In this document: piece by piece, positions 11,880 through 11,898 of the stretch
Layout of the letters: each line of letters begins with the position of its first letter
Position numbering within the stretch: position 1 is the stretch's first letter
Assembly (NCBI GenBank): GCA_025936205.1
Contig: JAICTU010000283.1
Location: 1-11,898, forward strand
DNA: 11,898 nucleotides
Direction of reading: 5' to 3'
Source: Polyangiaceae bacterium
GTDB taxonomy: Bacteria; Myxococcota; Polyangia; Polyangiales; Polyangiaceae
Program-made: the position numbers and the translations under genes
The notes under the pieces: model-generated
The model's input: the letters and a program-made list of their open reading frames with translations, nothing else
Database searches by the model: none
What the model was told of the DNA's origin: nothing

Positions 11880-11898
11880 GGGAGCGCAGCACCCCGAA
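11880..11898 (+). repeat. Possible edge copy of the GHPAP element
   Basis: The last 19 bases, GGGAGCGCAGCACCCCGAA, share GCACCCCGA and a leading GGGA with the element (GGGACACCCCGCACCCCGAG), in opposite orientation to the other copies. The middle differs and the copy is cut by the window edge, so this is tentative. Confidence 0.25.

Overview
The window is GC-rich coding DNA that reads most like a myxobacterium or related member of the Myxococcota. This is an inference from three things: the gene content, the very high G+C third positions, and a SOS box that fits the LexA motif I recall for Myxococcus xanthus better than the E. coli, alpha-proteobacterial or Gram-positive motifs. I have no database support for the assignment.

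Layout: (1) 1-3677 (+) is a nearly complete smc gene, the chromosome-condensation ATPase; only the A of its ATG lies outside the window. (2) 3699-10140 (-) is a complete SOS mutagenesis cassette, imuA-imuB-dnaE2 (dnaE2 = imuC), facing smc with 21 bp between the stop codons. Both internal junctions are one-base TGATG stop/start overlaps. A LexA-type operator sits on the -10 region directly before the imuA ATG. (3) 10141-10301 is a divergent promoter region. (4) 10302-11165 (+) is larE, the sacrificial sulfur transferase of nickel-pincer cofactor synthesis. (5) 11166-11482 has no convincing gene. (6) 11483-11791 (+) encodes a 102-residue exported protein with one CxxCH haem site, followed by a strong intrinsic terminator at 11825-11861.

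How they work together: ImuA, ImuB and DnaE2 form the damage-induced translesion mutasome. DnaE2 is the active polymerase, ImuB is a catalytically dead Y-family hub that binds the sliding clamp, and ImuA is a RecA-like partner. smc, larE and the cytochrome are separate units with no evident functional link to the cassette.

The most unusual signal is inside the cassette. imuB is enlarged to 721 codons by tandem and dispersed repeats placed between the conserved blocks, and dnaE2 and imuA carry similar inserts. A GC-rich element of about 22-27 bp (minus-strand core GGACACCCCGCACCCCGAG) forms an array of five motif copies in imuB and also occurs as single or decayed copies at the imuB N-terminus, the imuB C-terminus and in imuA. 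Between them these copies are translated in all three forward frames. Separately, five short arrays with unrelated sequences share an exact 15-bp period, giving pentapeptide repeats. I saw nothing comparable in smc or larE.
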